Below, in pieces: positions 43,299 through 54,526 of a stretch of DNA of 64,000 bases. The notes beneath the pieces were generated by a model. That model did no database searches and was not told the origin of the DNA. It saw only the letters and a program-made list of their open reading frames with translations. Position 1 is the first letter of the stretch. The number at the start of each line of letters is the position of its first letter. The stretch lies in contig NZ_CP069717.1 in assembly GCF_024971095.1 (NCBI RefSeq), positions 682,001-746,000 of the forward strand, in the 5' to 3' direction. Position numbers and translations under genes: made by a program. Origin of the DNA: Microbacterium neungamense. GTDB lineage: Bacteria > Actinomycetota > Actinomycetes > Actinomycetales > Microbacteriaceae.

Positions 43299-44173
43299 CA
43301 GCCGTCCCGCTCGGTGAGGCCCACGTCGAGGCGCACGTCCAGGCCGAGGTCGAGCGCCCGGGCGGAATGCGTGAGCGCGCCGACGGAGATGACCTGCACG
43401 CCGGTCTCCGCGATCGCCCGGACGGTGTCCAGGGTCACTCCGCCGGATGCCTCGGCGGTGGCGCGGTCGCCGATCAGTGCGACGGCCGCCCGGAGGTCGT
43501 CGAGCGTGAAGTTGTCCAGCAGCACCGTGTCGGCCCCGCCGTCCAGCACCTCCGGGATCTGCTCCAGCCGGTCCACCTCGACCACGACATGCGTCGTGTG
43601 CGGCAGCCGCTGGATCCCCTCGCGCAGCGCCGCGGCGACGTCCCTCCCACTCTGGCGCAGCACGGCGAGGTGATTGTCCTTCGCCATCACGGCATCCGAC
43701 AGCGAACGGCGGTGATTGCTGCCGCCGCCGGACACGACGGCGTGACGCTCGAACTCGCGAAGCCCGGGCGTGGTCTTGCGCGTGTCGGCGATCCGCACGC
43801 CGGTGCCGGCCACGGCCTCGACATAGGCGGCGGTGAGCGTGGCGATGCCGGCCATCCGCTGCACGAAGTTCAGGGCCACGCGCTCGGCGGTGAGGACGCT
43901 GCGGGCGTTCCCGCGGACGCTGGCGAGCACGTCGCCGGACTCGAAGCGGTCGCCGTCGCCGACGTGCAGATCGACCTCGACGCCCGGGTCGGTGAGAGCG
44001 AACGCCGCCGCGAACACGTCCCCGCCGCTGAACGTGCCGGACTCACGGGCGACGAGGTCGGCGGTCGCCACGGCTTCCGCCGGCAGCAGGGCGGTGCTGG
44101 TGATGTCGCCCCACGGGGCATCCTCCTCGAGGGCGGCGCGGACGACCCGGTCGAGGGCGGCGGCGGTGATCAT
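43298..44173 (-). CDS. nadC: Nicotinate-nucleotide pyrophosphorylase (carboxylating)
   Basis: A 291-residue enzyme that turns quinolinate and PRPP into nicotinate mononucleotide. Conserved blocks are visible: LNFVQRMAGIATLTA near residue 103, DTRKTTPGLREFERHAVVSGGGSNHR near residue 132 and EASGGVTLDTVRAIAETGVQVISVGALTHS near residue 240. The stop overlaps the nifS start by one base and the start overlaps the nadB stop by four, so nadB-nadC-nifS are coupled. Confidence 0.95.
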   Translation of the reverse strand: MITAAALDRVVRAALEEDAPWGDITSTALLPAEAVATADLVARESGTFSGGDVFAAAFALTDPGVEVDLHVGDGDRFESGDVLASVRGNARSVLTAERVALNFVQRMAGIATLTAAYVEAVAGTGVRIADTRKTTPGLREFERHAVVSGGGSNHRRSLSDAVMAKDNHLAVLRQSGRDVAAALREGIQRLPHTTHVVVEVDRLEQIPEVLDGGADTVLLDNFTLDDLRAAVALIGDRATAEASGGVTLDTVRAIAETGVQVISVGALTHSARALDLGLDVRLDVGLTERDG

Positions 44174-45681
44174 CGGGCTCCGATCAGGGCGGGGGCGTCG
44201 AGGTGGTGTGCGCCGGCGGATTCCGTGCGGGCGAGGGCCGCGGATGCCATGGCGCGGGCGACCGTGAGCAGGTTGGCGTCCTCGAGGTCGTGCACGGTGC
44301 GGATGTCGGGGGCGCGCCAGGCGTCGAGGTCGCGGACGGCGGATGCCAGGCCCTCGGGCGTGCGAAGGAGGCCGACCCGCGTCCACAGGAGGTGCTGGAG
44401 CTGGTCGCGGGCGAGCCGGTGGGGCGTTTCGTCTCGCTGCGCTCGCCCGACGACCGGGGAGGGCGGTCGCCCGATAACGTGGGGCGTTTCGTCTCGCTGC
44501 GCTCTCCCGACGACCGAGGAGGACGTGAGGGCCTGCACGAGACGGGCGGCGAACACGGCGCCCTCGAGGAGGGAGTTCGATGCCAGCCGGTTCGCCCCGT
44601 GCACGCCGGTGCGCGCGGTCTCGCCGACCGCCCACAGCCCGGGCAGCGACGTGCGGCCGTCGACGTCGGTCACCACACCGCCCATCAGGTAGTGCGCGGC
44701 CGGGGTGACCGGCACCGGTTCGCGCGACCAGTCCCAGCCGCGTGAGCGGATCTCCCGGTCGATCGTCGGGAAGCGGCGGGCGAGCTCGGCGGCCCCGAGG
44801 CCGGTCGCGTCCAGTCGCACCGGTGCTCCCTGCGCGGCGGCGCGCCGGGCGACCGCGCGCGCGACGACGTCGCGCGGCGCGAGCTCGGCATCCGGATGCT
44901 CCTCGAGCAGGAAGCGCCGGCCGTCTTCGTCGACCAGCGTCGCGCCGGCCCCGCGGACCGCCTCCGACACCAGGAACCCGGTCCCGCCATCCAGCACCGT
45001 GGGGTGGAACTGCACGAACTCCAGGTCGGCCACCGCCGCCCCGGCCCGCAGCGCCATCGCGATCCCGTCGCCGGTCGTCCCGGCCGGGTTCGTGGTGTGC
45101 GCGAACAGCTGCCCGGCGCCGCCGGTGGCCAGCACCACGGCATCCGCCTCGATCTCCTCACCGCGTCCGATCCCGCCGCCGAGGAGACGGATGCCGTGCA
45201 CGCGGCCGTCGCCTGCGAGCAGGTCTGCGGCGGGGGCGTGCTCGCGCACGCGGACCCGCGCCTCCCGCACGCGCGCGGTCAGCGCGGCCGACACCGCGCG
45301 GCCGGTCGCGTCCCCGCCGGCATGCGCGATCCGGGGCCGACTGTGCGCGGCCTCCAGCCCTCGCGCGAGGGCACCGTCGGCCGCGCGGTCGAAGACCACG
45401 CCGGCGGCGGCCAGCCTCCGCACCGCCGCCGAGGCGCCGTCCACGAGCGCGGCGATGGCGACCGGGTCGCCCAGGCCGTCACCGGCGTGCGCGGTGTCCA
45501 GGGCGTGCAGGGCGGGGGAGTCCCCGGGGCCGTACACACCGGCGATGCCGCCTTGCGCGTGCGGGGTGCACCCGTCGCCGAGCGCTCCCTTCACCAGCAG
45601 CTCCACCTCGTGGCCGCGGGCCGCTGCGAGGAGCGCGGTGCTCAGCCCGGCGATCCCGCCGCCGGCGACCAGGACCCTCAT
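44170..45681 (-). CDS. nadB: L-aspartate oxidase
   Basis: A 503-residue FAD enzyme that makes iminoaspartate for quinolinate synthesis. The Rossmann motif VAGGGIAGLSTALLAAARG opens the protein; HAQGGIAG, ATGGAGQLFAHTTNPAGTTGDG and GVHGANRLASNSLLEGAVFAARL follow. After the FAD domain, residues of about 387-421 hold two copies of PVVGRAQRDETPH, 20 codons apart, encoded by a repeat also found outside genes. This insert lies at the linker before the helical C-terminal domain. The frame is kept, so the enzyme is probably active. Overlaps link it to nadA and nadC. Confidence 0.94.
   Translation of the reverse strand: MRVLVAGGGIAGLSTALLAAARGHEVELLVKGALGDGCTPHAQGGIAGVYGPGDSPALHALDTAHAGDGLGDPVAIAALVDGASAAVRRLAAAGVVFDRAADGALARGLEAAHSRPRIAHAGGDATGRAVSAALTARVREARVRVREHAPAADLLAGDGRVHGIRLLGGGIGRGEEIEADAVVLATGGAGQLFAHTTNPAGTTGDGIAMALRAGAAVADLEFVQFHPTVLDGGTGFLVSEAVRGAGATLVDEDGRRFLLEEHPDAELAPRDVVARAVARRAAAQGAPVRLDATGLGAAELARRFPTIDREIRSRGWDWSREPVPVTPAAHYLMGGVVTDVDGRTSLPGLWAVGETARTGVHGANRLASNSLLEGAVFAARLVQALTSSSVVGRAQRDETPHVIGRPPSPVVGRAQRDETPHRLARDQLQHLLWTRVGLLRTPEGLASAVRDLDAWRAPDIRTVHDLEDANLLTVARAMASAALARTESAGAHHLDAPALIGAR
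44418..44522. repeat. Two in-frame repeat copies inside nadB
   Basis: Copies at about 44418-44463 and 44478-44522 share GGGGCGTTTCGTCTCGCTGC and are offset by exactly 60 bases. Each ends CGACGACCG or a close variant, as in the palindromic repeat at 42067-42130. Confidence 0.85.
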
Positions 45682-46982
45682 CGCGGTCTCGCCGCCAGCA
45701 TCCGCTCGAGCGCGACCCGGGCGGGCTGCGCGACCTCCTCGGCCACGCGGATGCGGTTCGGGGTGCGCCCGGCGACGAGCTCCTCGAGCACCCAGGCCAG
45801 GTAGCCGGGGTGGATGCGGTACATCGTCGAGCACGGGCAGACCACGGGGTCGAGGCAGAAGATCTCGTGCTGCGGATGCTGCGCCGCGAGCCTGCGGACG
45901 AGGTTGATCTCGGTGCCGATCGCGAACACGGTCGGCTCCTCCGCGGCGGCGATGGCGCGACGGATGTAGTCGGTGGAGCCGGCCTCGTCGGCGGCGTCGA
46001 CGACCTCCATCGGGCACTCGGGGTGCACGATGACCCGCACGTCCGGATGCTCGGCGCGCGCCTTCGCGATCTGGTCGACCGTGAACCGGCGGTGCACCGA
46101 GCAGAAGCCGTGCCACAGGATCACGCGGCCCTCGCGCAGCTCGTCCTCGGTGGCGCCGCCGAGCGGCCGGCGCGGGTTCCACATCGGCATCCGCTCCAGC
46201 GGCACGCCCATGGCCTTGGCCGTGTTGCGTCCCAGGTGCTGGTCGGGGAAGAAGAGCACCCGGCGCCCGCGGGTGAACGCCCATTCCAGCACGGTCGCCG
46301 CGTTCGACGACGTGCACACGATGCCGCCGTGGCGGCCGACGAAGCCCTTGATCGCCGCGGAGGAGTTCATGTACGTCACCGGCACCACGGGCACGAGCCC
46401 GTCGGCGTCCGGCTCGTCGAGGGGACCGAGCACCTCCGCCAGCTGCTCCCAGCAGTCCTCGACCTGGTCGATGTCCGCCATGTCCGCCATCGAGCACCCG
46501 GCCGCCAGGTTCGGCAGGATCACCGCCTGCTCCGGGCGGGAGAGCAGGTCCGCCGTCTCGGCCATGAAGTGCACGCCGCAGAACACGATCGCCTCGGCAT
46601 CCGGATGCTCCAGCGCGGCGTTCGCGAGCTGGAACGAGTCGCCCACGTAGTCGGCGTGCCGCACGACCTCCTCGCGCTGGTAGAAGTGCCCGAGCACGAC
46701 GACGCGCTCGCCGAGGGTCGCGCGGGCGGCGCGGATGCGGGCGTCCAGCTCGTCCTCGCCGGCCTCGCGGTACGCGGCGGGGAGCTCGCCCTGCCGTGGC
46801 GCGCCGACCGGGATCACGTCGCCCATGGACGAACCGGGACCGTACCCGGGGCGGGTGTCGAAGTCCCACGGGCCGGCGGCGAGGTCGGTCGAGCAGGTCG
46901 CCTCGGTCGAGGCGCCCGACACGATCGCGCGGATGGCGTGGTCGACCGAGGGATCGGTCAGCGGAAGCGAGGAGGTGGGCAT
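45678..46982 (-). CDS. nadA: Quinolinate synthase
   Basis: A 434-residue [4Fe-4S] enzyme that condenses iminoaspartate with DHAP. Three cluster cysteines can be placed in VFCGVHFMAE, HGFCSVHRRF or HPECPMEVVD, and VVCPCSTMYRIHP; other family motifs are GHFYQREEVV and YMNSSAAIKGFVGRHGG. ATG at 46982 is preferred over a farther start because AAGGGCGG lies just upstream and because conserved sequence follows. It is the first structural gene of the nad operon and sits behind a promoter with a likely NrtR operator. Confidence 0.94.
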   Translation of the reverse strand: MPTSSLPLTDPSVDHAIRAIVSGASTEATCSTDLAAGPWDFDTRPGYGPGSSMGDVIPVGAPRQGELPAAYREAGEDELDARIRAARATLGERVVVLGHFYQREEVVRHADYVGDSFQLANAALEHPDAEAIVFCGVHFMAETADLLSRPEQAVILPNLAAGCSMADMADIDQVEDCWEQLAEVLGPLDEPDADGLVPVVPVTYMNSSAAIKGFVGRHGGIVCTSSNAATVLEWAFTRGRRVLFFPDQHLGRNTAKAMGVPLERMPMWNPRRPLGGATEDELREGRVILWHGFCSVHRRFTVDQIAKARAEHPDVRVIVHPECPMEVVDAADEAGSTDYIRRAIAAAEEPTVFAIGTEINLVRRLAAQHPQHEIFCLDPVVCPCSTMYRIHPGYLAWVLEELVAGRTPNRIRVAEEVAQPARVALERMLAARPR

Positions 46983-47015
46983 CGGGCACCGCCCTTTTGG
47001 TCGGGGTGACACTTA

Positions 47016-47031
47016 CTGTGCTCGAGACCAG
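47016..47031. promoter_or_regulatory. Likely NrtR operator (CTG-N2-CTCGAG-N2-CAG)
   Basis: CTGTGCTCGAGACCAG is a symmetric site with half-sites CTG and CTCGAG, placed between the end of nrtR and the start of nadA. It lies just downstream of the TAATCT -10 box, where a bound repressor would block initiation. Assignment to NrtR is by context. Confidence 0.55.
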
Positions 47032-47058
47032 ATTATGTCGAACTGACCAGAAGTGCAA
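47030..47058 (-). promoter_or_regulatory. nadA promoter (TTGCAC-17-TAATCT)
   Basis: On the minus strand TTGCAC (47053-47058) and TAATCT (47030-47035) are 17 bases apart, a good sigma70-type promoter. It is among the few places in the window with a clear -35. Confidence 0.55.
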
Positions 47059-47092
47059 TCAGGTGTGGAGGCGCGGGGCGGGGCGCGCCGGA

Positions 47093-47758
47093 TCACGCCT
47101 CCGCGATGTAGCGGTACAGCCGTGCCGGGCGGTGCTTGCCGGTGCGGAAGTGCTCGGTCGGCACGAGCTCGTCCGAGCCCTCGAGGAGGCGCCGGAAGTT
47201 GGACGGGTCGAGGCGCCGGCCGAGCACGGTCTCGTACACCTCGCGCAGCTCGGTGAGGGTGAACTCGTCCGGCAGCAGGCCGGCGGCGATGCGGCTGTAG
47301 CCGACCTTGTTGCGCAGCCGCCACAGCGCGTACTCGGCGATGCGGTTGTGGTCGAAGGCGAGAGCGGGCACCGCGTCCACGTCGAACCACTCCACGTTCT
47401 CCGGTGCGCCCTCGGACGCCCGCTGCGCGTCGACGAGGTCGGAGCGCAGCAGCGCCCAGTACACCACCGAGATCACCCGCGACGGGGAGCGGTCGACGTC
47501 CCCGAACGTGTACAGCTGCTCCAGGTAGCTCGGGGTGAGCGCCGTGGTCTCGGCGAGGGTGCGGGATGCCGCGGCGTCGAGGTCCTCGGCGGGGTCGAGC
47601 CAGCCGCCGGGGAGCGCCCACATGCCCCGGTGCGGATCGCGGGTCCGGCGCACCAGCGGCAGCATCAGCCGGTCGCCCTCCGGCGCCGACCGCAGCGAGA
47701 AGATCACCGCCGACACGGCGACGCGGATCGCGTCCTGCTCGCCGTTCGCCGCTGTCAC
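47093..47758 (-). CDS. nrtR: NUDIX-winged helix regulator of NAD synthesis (NrtR)
   Basis: A 221-residue protein. The N-terminal NUDIX-like domain (about 1-145) has a recognisable Nudix box, GGWLDPAEDLDAAASRTLAETTAL, with some departures from the hydrolase consensus. The C-terminal domain (about 150-221: DEFTLTELREVYETVLGRRLDPSNFRRLLEGSDELV, then KHRPARLYRY) is the winged helix typical of NrtR. NrtR senses ADP-ribose or NAD and represses NAD genes. Its place directly upstream of nadABC supports this. GTG at 47758 has TAGGCT (47766-47771) seven bases upstream, a leaderless start. Confidence 0.87.
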   Translation of the reverse strand: MTAANGEQDAIRVAVSAVIFSLRSAPEGDRLMLPLVRRTRDPHRGMWALPGGWLDPAEDLDAAASRTLAETTALTPSYLEQLYTFGDVDRSPSRVISVVYWALLRSDLVDAQRASEGAPENVEWFDVDAVPALAFDHNRIAEYALWRLRNKVGYSRIAAGLLPDEFTLTELREVYETVLGRRLDPSNFRRLLEGSDELVPTEHFRTGKHRPARLYRYIAEA

Positions 47759-47765
47759 AGGAACG

Positions 47766-47771
47766 AGCCTA
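47766..47771 (-). promoter_or_regulatory. Leaderless -10 box of nrtR (TAGGCT)
   Basis: TAGGCT on the minus strand ends seven bases before the GTG at 47758. Confidence 0.5.
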
Positions 47772-47825
47772 AGGCCGGTACGCGCCCCGATCCGACGCGC
47801 GACCGGGTCCGGCGCGCCGACGCGG

Positions 47826-47831
47826 TAGAGT
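47826..47831 (+). promoter_or_regulatory. -10 box of the gcv operon (TAGAGT)
   Basis: TAGAGT lies about 25 bases before the first riboswitch aptamer, the right place to start the leader RNA. It is about 55 bases from the opposing nrtR box. Confidence 0.5.
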
Positions 47832-47849
47832 GATCCCGACAATCGAACA

Positions 47850-48040
47850 CAGGCCGAACGTCTCGTGCGGGAGAGCCCGGTGAAGCAGGCCGGGCACCGA
47901 AGGAGCAAGCCTCCCCGCCAATCTCTCAGGTACCCCCACCGCGCGGGTCCGGCCGCTCTGGAAAGCGATGCTCCGGCATCCGCCGACGGTGAAAGCCCTC
48001 CCCGGAGGGCGAAGCTCTCAGGCACATGACAGAGGGGGAG
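47850..48040 (+). promoter_or_regulatory. Tandem glycine riboswitch
   Basis: The leader holds two consecutive glycine aptamers. The first has GTGCGGGAGAGCCCG, CCGAAGGAGCAAGCC, AATCTCTCAGGTACC and CTCTGGAAAG; the second, after a short linker, has CGACGGTGAAAGCC, GGGCGAAGCTCTCAGG and CATGACAGAGGGGG. These are the conserved cores of the family. Glycine binding should turn on gcvTHP expression. In a GC-rich actinobacterium control at translation or Rho-type termination is likely; no obvious intrinsic terminator follows. Confidence 0.93.
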
Positions 48041-48092
48041 TTCCGCGGTGCAGCGCCGATGCTGCCCGCCCGACCCTGACCGGGAGAACTCC

Positions 48093-49238
48093 GTGACCGA
48101 ATCCCCGACGACGCGCGACAGCGCGGCGCAGCCCCAGCGAGCCACCCCGCTCCGTGAGCGCCACGAGGCGCTCGGAGCGTCCTTCACCGACTTCGGCGGC
48201 TGGCAGATGCCGGTGCGCTACACCTCCGACCTCGCCGAGCACCACGCCGTGCGCCAGGCCGCGGGCATCTTCGACATCTCGCACATGGCCGAGTTCACCG
48301 TCCGCGGCGCCGGCGCGGCCGACTTCCTCGACTACGCCCTCGCCGGACGGCTGTCCGCGCTCGCCGTCGGCAAGGCGAAGTACTCGCTGCTGCTCGCGGA
48401 GACCGGCGGCATCATCGACGACGTCATCGTCTACCGGATGCAGGAGGACGACTTCCTGATCATCTCGAACGCGGGCAACCGCGATGCGGTGCGGGCGGCG
48501 CTCACGGCGCGGACCTCGGGGTTCGAGGTCGAGGTCGCCGACGTGTCCGACGACTACGCCCTCATCGCCGTGCAGGGCCCGGCCGCCGAGGCCATCGTCG
48601 CGGCCACCGCCGGCATCGAGGAGGTCGGCGTGCCGTGGAGCGACCAGAAGGGCTACGCCTGGGCGTCGGCGAGCTTCGCCGGGCGCCCGCTGCTGCTCGC
48701 CCGCACCGGCTACACCGGCGAGGACGGCTTCGAACTGCTGGTGGACGCCCGCGACGCCGTCGCGCTGTGGGACGCGCTGCTCGTCGCCGGTGAGGGGCAC
48801 GGACTGGTGCCCGCCGGTCTCGCCGCCCGCGACACCCTGCGCCTGGAGGCCGGGATGCCGCTGTACGGGCACGAGCTCACCCTCGACACCACGCCGGTGC
48901 AGGCCGGGCTCGGCCGCGTCGTCGTCGCCGACAAGGAGCGCTTCGTCGGCAAGGAGGCCCTGGCCGATGCCGCGGGCGCCGGCGGCCGGGTGCTCGTCGG
49001 GCTCACCGCCGAGGGCCGGCGCGCCGGCCGTGCCGGGTACCCGGTCCGAGACGCGGACGGCGCCCAGATCGGCGAGATCACCAGCGGCGCGCTCAGCCCG
49101 ACGCTCGGACACCCGATCGCGATGGCCTACGTCGACGCCGGTTCCGCCGCCGAGGGAACCGGAGTATTCCTTGATGTGCGGGGCACCCTCATCCCCGCGA
49201 CCGTGACCGCCCTGCCTTTCTACCGGAGGAAGAAATGA
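48093..49238 (+). CDS. gcvT: Glycine cleavage system T protein (aminomethyltransferase)
   Basis: A 381-residue tetrahydrofolate-dependent enzyme that releases ammonia from the aminomethyl-lipoyl group and forms methylene-THF. Key segments are [10 protein letters not shown] near residue 35, [13 protein letters not shown], the catalytic Asp region [20 protein letters not shown] near residue 206 and the C-terminal barrel. GTG at 48093 is preferred over an earlier GTG because GGGAG lies seven bases upstream and the earlier start falls in the riboswitch 3' flank. The stop overlaps gcvH by four bases. Confidence 0.95.
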   Translation: MTESPTTRDSAAQPQRATPLRERHEALGASFTDFGGWQMPVRYTSDLAEHHAVRQAAGIFDISHMAEFTVRGAGAADFLDYALAGRLSALAVGKAKYSLLLAETGGIIDDVIVYRMQEDDFLIISNAGNRDAVRAALTARTSGFEVEVADVSDDYALIAVQGPAAEAIVAATAGIEEVGVPWSDQKGYAWASASFAGRPLLLARTGYTGEDGFELLVDARDAVALWDALLVAGEGHGLVPAGLAARDTLRLEAGMPLYGHELTLDTTPVQAGLGRVVVADKERFVGKEALADAAGAGGRVLVGLTAEGRRAGRAGYPVRDADGAQIGEITSGALSPTLGHPIAMAYVDAGSAAEGTGVFLDVRGTLIPATVTALPFYRRKK

Positions 49239-49612
49239 CCGATCTCACCGCCCTCAAGTACAGCGAAGAGCACGAATGGGTCGCCGCTGACGGCGCCGTG
49301 GCCACGGTCGGGGTGACCGACTACGCGGCCGACAGGCTGGGCGACGTCGTCTTCGTGGAGCTGCCGGCCGTCGGCACGGCGATCACGGCGGGCTCCGTGG
49401 TCGGCGAGATCGAGTCCACGAAGTCGGTCGGGGAGCTGTACGCCCCCGTCTCCGGCACCGTGGTCGAGGTCAACGACGCCGTCGTCGACGACCCGTCGCT
49501 GGTGAACTCCGCGCCGTTCGAGGGCGGCTGGCTGATCAAGGTCGAGGTGGCCGACGGCGCCCTCGACGGGCTGCTCGACCGCGACGCGTACGTCGCGCTC
49601 ACGGAGGGCTGA
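49235..49612 (+). CDS. gcvH: Glycine cleavage system H protein
   Basis: A 125-residue lipoyl carrier. The lipoylated lysine is in [18 protein letters not shown] near residue 64, and the N-terminus [10 protein letters not shown] is typical. It shuttles the aminomethyl group between GcvP, GcvT and lipoamide dehydrogenase. An ATGA overlap joins it to gcvT, and gcvP starts two bases after its stop. Confidence 0.96.
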   Translation: MTDLTALKYSEEHEWVAADGAVATVGVTDYAADRLGDVVFVELPAVGTAITAGSVVGEIESTKSVGELYAPVSGTVVEVNDAVVDDPSLVNSAPFEGGWLIKVEVADGALDGLLDRDAYVALTEG

Positions 49613-49614
49613 GA

Positions 49615-52602
<2,988 letters not shown>

Positions 52603-52620
52603 CATCCGCACGAGCCATCT

Positions 52621-52662
52621 GCGAGAGCCCGCCCCGGCACGCGTCCCGGGGCGGGCTCTCGC
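52621..52662 (+). terminator. Terminator of the gcv operon
   Basis: A perfect 17-bp stem starting GCGAGAGCCCGCCCCGG (52621-52637), with an 8-base loop, begins 18 bases after the gcvP stop. Confidence 0.85.
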
Positions 52663-52677
52663 GCCTTCCCGAACGCC

Positions 52678-52699
52678 GGTTCAGTAACGGTTCATTAAC
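52678..52699 (+). promoter_or_regulatory. Putative PHO box: two 11-bp direct repeats
   Basis: GGTTCAGTAAC and GGTTCATTAAC are adjacent 11-bp direct repeats. Actinobacterial PhoP sites are built from 11-bp repeats with a GTTCA core. The pair ends 29 bases before the TAGTCT -10 box, a position suited to activation. It is unlike the surrounding sequence in its AT content. Confidence 0.6.
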
Positions 52700-52728
52700 G
52701 GAGCCTGTGCGGGGCGCGGGCATCCGAC

Positions 52729-52734
52729 TAGTCT
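52729..52734 (+). promoter_or_regulatory. -10 box of the peptide ABC operon (TAGTCT)
   Basis: TAGTCT would start transcription near 52741, leaving a leader of about 50 bases with AGGAGG before the GTG at 52793. Confidence 0.5.
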
Positions 52735-52792
52735 CGGAGCATCGACGCGCTCGACGATGAGCGTGTGCTTGTACGGTCCACAGGAGGACACA

Positions 52793-54430
52793 GTGAAGCG
52801 AAACAGGATCACCCTGGCGGGACTCGCGCTGATCGCGGCGAGCGCCCTGGCTCTCTCCGGCTGCGCAGGAGGCGGCGACAACCCCGATGCCGGTGACGAC
52901 GGCGGATCCGGTGCCGACAGCACCGCGATCATCAAGGTCAACGGCTCGGAGCCGCAGAACCCGCTCATCCCGACCAACACCAACGAGGTCGGCGGTGGCA
53001 AGATCCTCGACGCGATCTTCGCCGGCCTGATCGGCTACGCGGCCGACGGCTCGGTGTTCAACGACGTCGCGGAGGAGATCGTCGTCGACGACCCGCAGCA
53101 CCTGACCGTGAAGCTCCGCAAGGGCCTCACCTTCACCAACGGCGAGGAAGTCACCGCCGACAACTTCATCAAGGCGTGGAACTACGGCGCGCTCGCCTCC
53201 AACGAGCAGCTCTCCAGCTACTTCTTCGAGGACATCGAGGGCTTCAGCTACGACGCCGACTCCGAGCTCACCGGCCTGGAGCAGGTCGACGACCACACCT
53301 TCACCATCACGCTGAACAAGCCGGCCTCCGACTTCGCCCAGCGGCTCGGCTACTCCGCCTACTACCCGCTCCCGGATGTGGCCTTCGAAGACATGGAGGC
53401 CTTCGGCGAGAACCCGATCGGCAACGGCCCGTACATGCTCGACGGCGAAGGCGCGTGGCAGCACGACGTCGGCATCAACCTGGTCGTGAACCCCGACTAC
53501 GACGGCCCGCGCAAGCCGGTCAACGGCGGGCTGGACATCGTGTTCTACGCCACTCAGGACGCGGCGTACTCCGACCTGCTGGCGAACGAGCTCGACGTGC
53601 TGGACGCGGTTCCGGACTCCGCATACGAGACCTACGAGTCCGACCTCGGCGACCGCGCGGTGAACCAGCCGGCCGCGGTGTTCCAGTCCTTCACGATCCC
53701 CGAGCGGCTGCCGCACTTCAGCGGTGAGGAGGGCAAGCTGCGGCGCCAGGCGATCTCGATGTCGATCAACCGCGAGGAGATCACCGACGTCATCTTCCAG
53801 GGCACGCGCACCCCGGCCAGCGACTTCACCTCCCCGGTGATCGACGGCTGGACCGACGAGCTCGAGGGCGCCGAGGTGCTGGGGTACGACCCGGAGAAGG
53901 CGAAGGAGCTGTGGGCGCAGGCCGACGCGATCAGCCCGTGGAGCGGTGAGTTCCAGATCGCCTACAACGCGGACGGCGGGCACCAGGCGTGGGTCGACGC
54001 GACGGTCAACTCGATCAAGAACACTCTCGGCATCGAGGCATCCGGTGCGCCCTACCCGACCTTCGCCGAGCTGCGCAGCAAGGTCACCGACCGCACGATC
54101 CAGACGGCGTTCCGCACCGGCTGGCAGGCCGACTACCCTGGTCTGTACAACTTCCTCGGCCCGCTCTACGCCACCAACGCCGGCTCGAACGACGGCGACT
54201 ACTCGAACCCGGAGTTCGACAAGCTGATCGCCGAGGGCATCTCGGAGACCGACCCGGACAAGGCGAACGAGCTGTTCCAGCAGGCGCAGGAGATCCTGCT
54301 GCAGGACCTGCCGGCGCTGCCGCTGTGGTACTCGAACGTCGTCGGCGGCTACGCCGAGACGGTCAGCAACGTCGAGTTCGGATGGAACTCGGTCCCGCTG
54401 TTCGAGAAGATCGAGAAGAAGGCGGAGTAA
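52793..54430 (+). CDS. Peptide/nickel-type ABC transporter substrate-binding lipoprotein
   Basis: A 545-residue family 5 solute-binding lipoprotein. The signal peptide ends in a lipobox (ALALSGCAGG, Cys near residue 23), followed by an acidic Gly/Asp linker. The fold then has the family marks VTVKLRKGLTFTNGEEVTADNF near residue 105 and a long second lobe. It catches oligopeptides or similar solutes outside the membrane. GTG at 52793 is preceded by AGGAGG. It is the first gene of a complete importer operon with a PHO-box-like site upstream. Confidence 0.92.
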   Translation: MKRNRITLAGLALIAASALALSGCAGGGDNPDAGDDGGSGADSTAIIKVNGSEPQNPLIPTNTNEVGGGKILDAIFAGLIGYAADGSVFNDVAEEIVVDDPQHLTVKLRKGLTFTNGEEVTADNFIKAWNYGALASNEQLSSYFFEDIEGFSYDADSELTGLEQVDDHTFTITLNKPASDFAQRLGYSAYYPLPDVAFEDMEAFGENPIGNGPYMLDGEGAWQHDVGINLVVNPDYDGPRKPVNGGLDIVFYATQDAAYSDLLANELDVLDAVPDSAYETYESDLGDRAVNQPAAVFQSFTIPERLPHFSGEEGKLRRQAISMSINREEITDVIFQGTRTPASDFTSPVIDGWTDELEGAEVLGYDPEKAKELWAQADAISPWSGEFQIAYNADGGHQAWVDATVNSIKNTLGIEASGAPYPTFAELRSKVTDRTIQTAFRTGWQADYPGLYNFLGPLYATNAGSNDGDYSNPEFDKLIAEGISETDPDKANELFQQAQEILLQDLPALPLWYSNVVGGYAETVSNVEFGWNSVPLFEKIEKKAE

Positions 54431-54439
54431 CCCTTCGCG

Positions 54440-54472
54440 ACGAGGCGGTGGAGTCGTGCTCCACCGCCTCGT
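54440..54472 (+). terminator. Intercistronic hairpin between binding protein and permease
   Basis: A perfect 14-bp stem (54440-54453 with 54459-54472) and a 5-base loop are followed by TTCTCTCTG. It probably acts as a partial terminator or RNA-stabilising structure, giving more binding protein than permease. Confidence 0.65.
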
Positions 54473-54526
54473 TCTCTCTGCCCCCGCGGCGCGCGCTGCG
54501 CGCTCGTACCCGAAGGGAGGTCGAGG

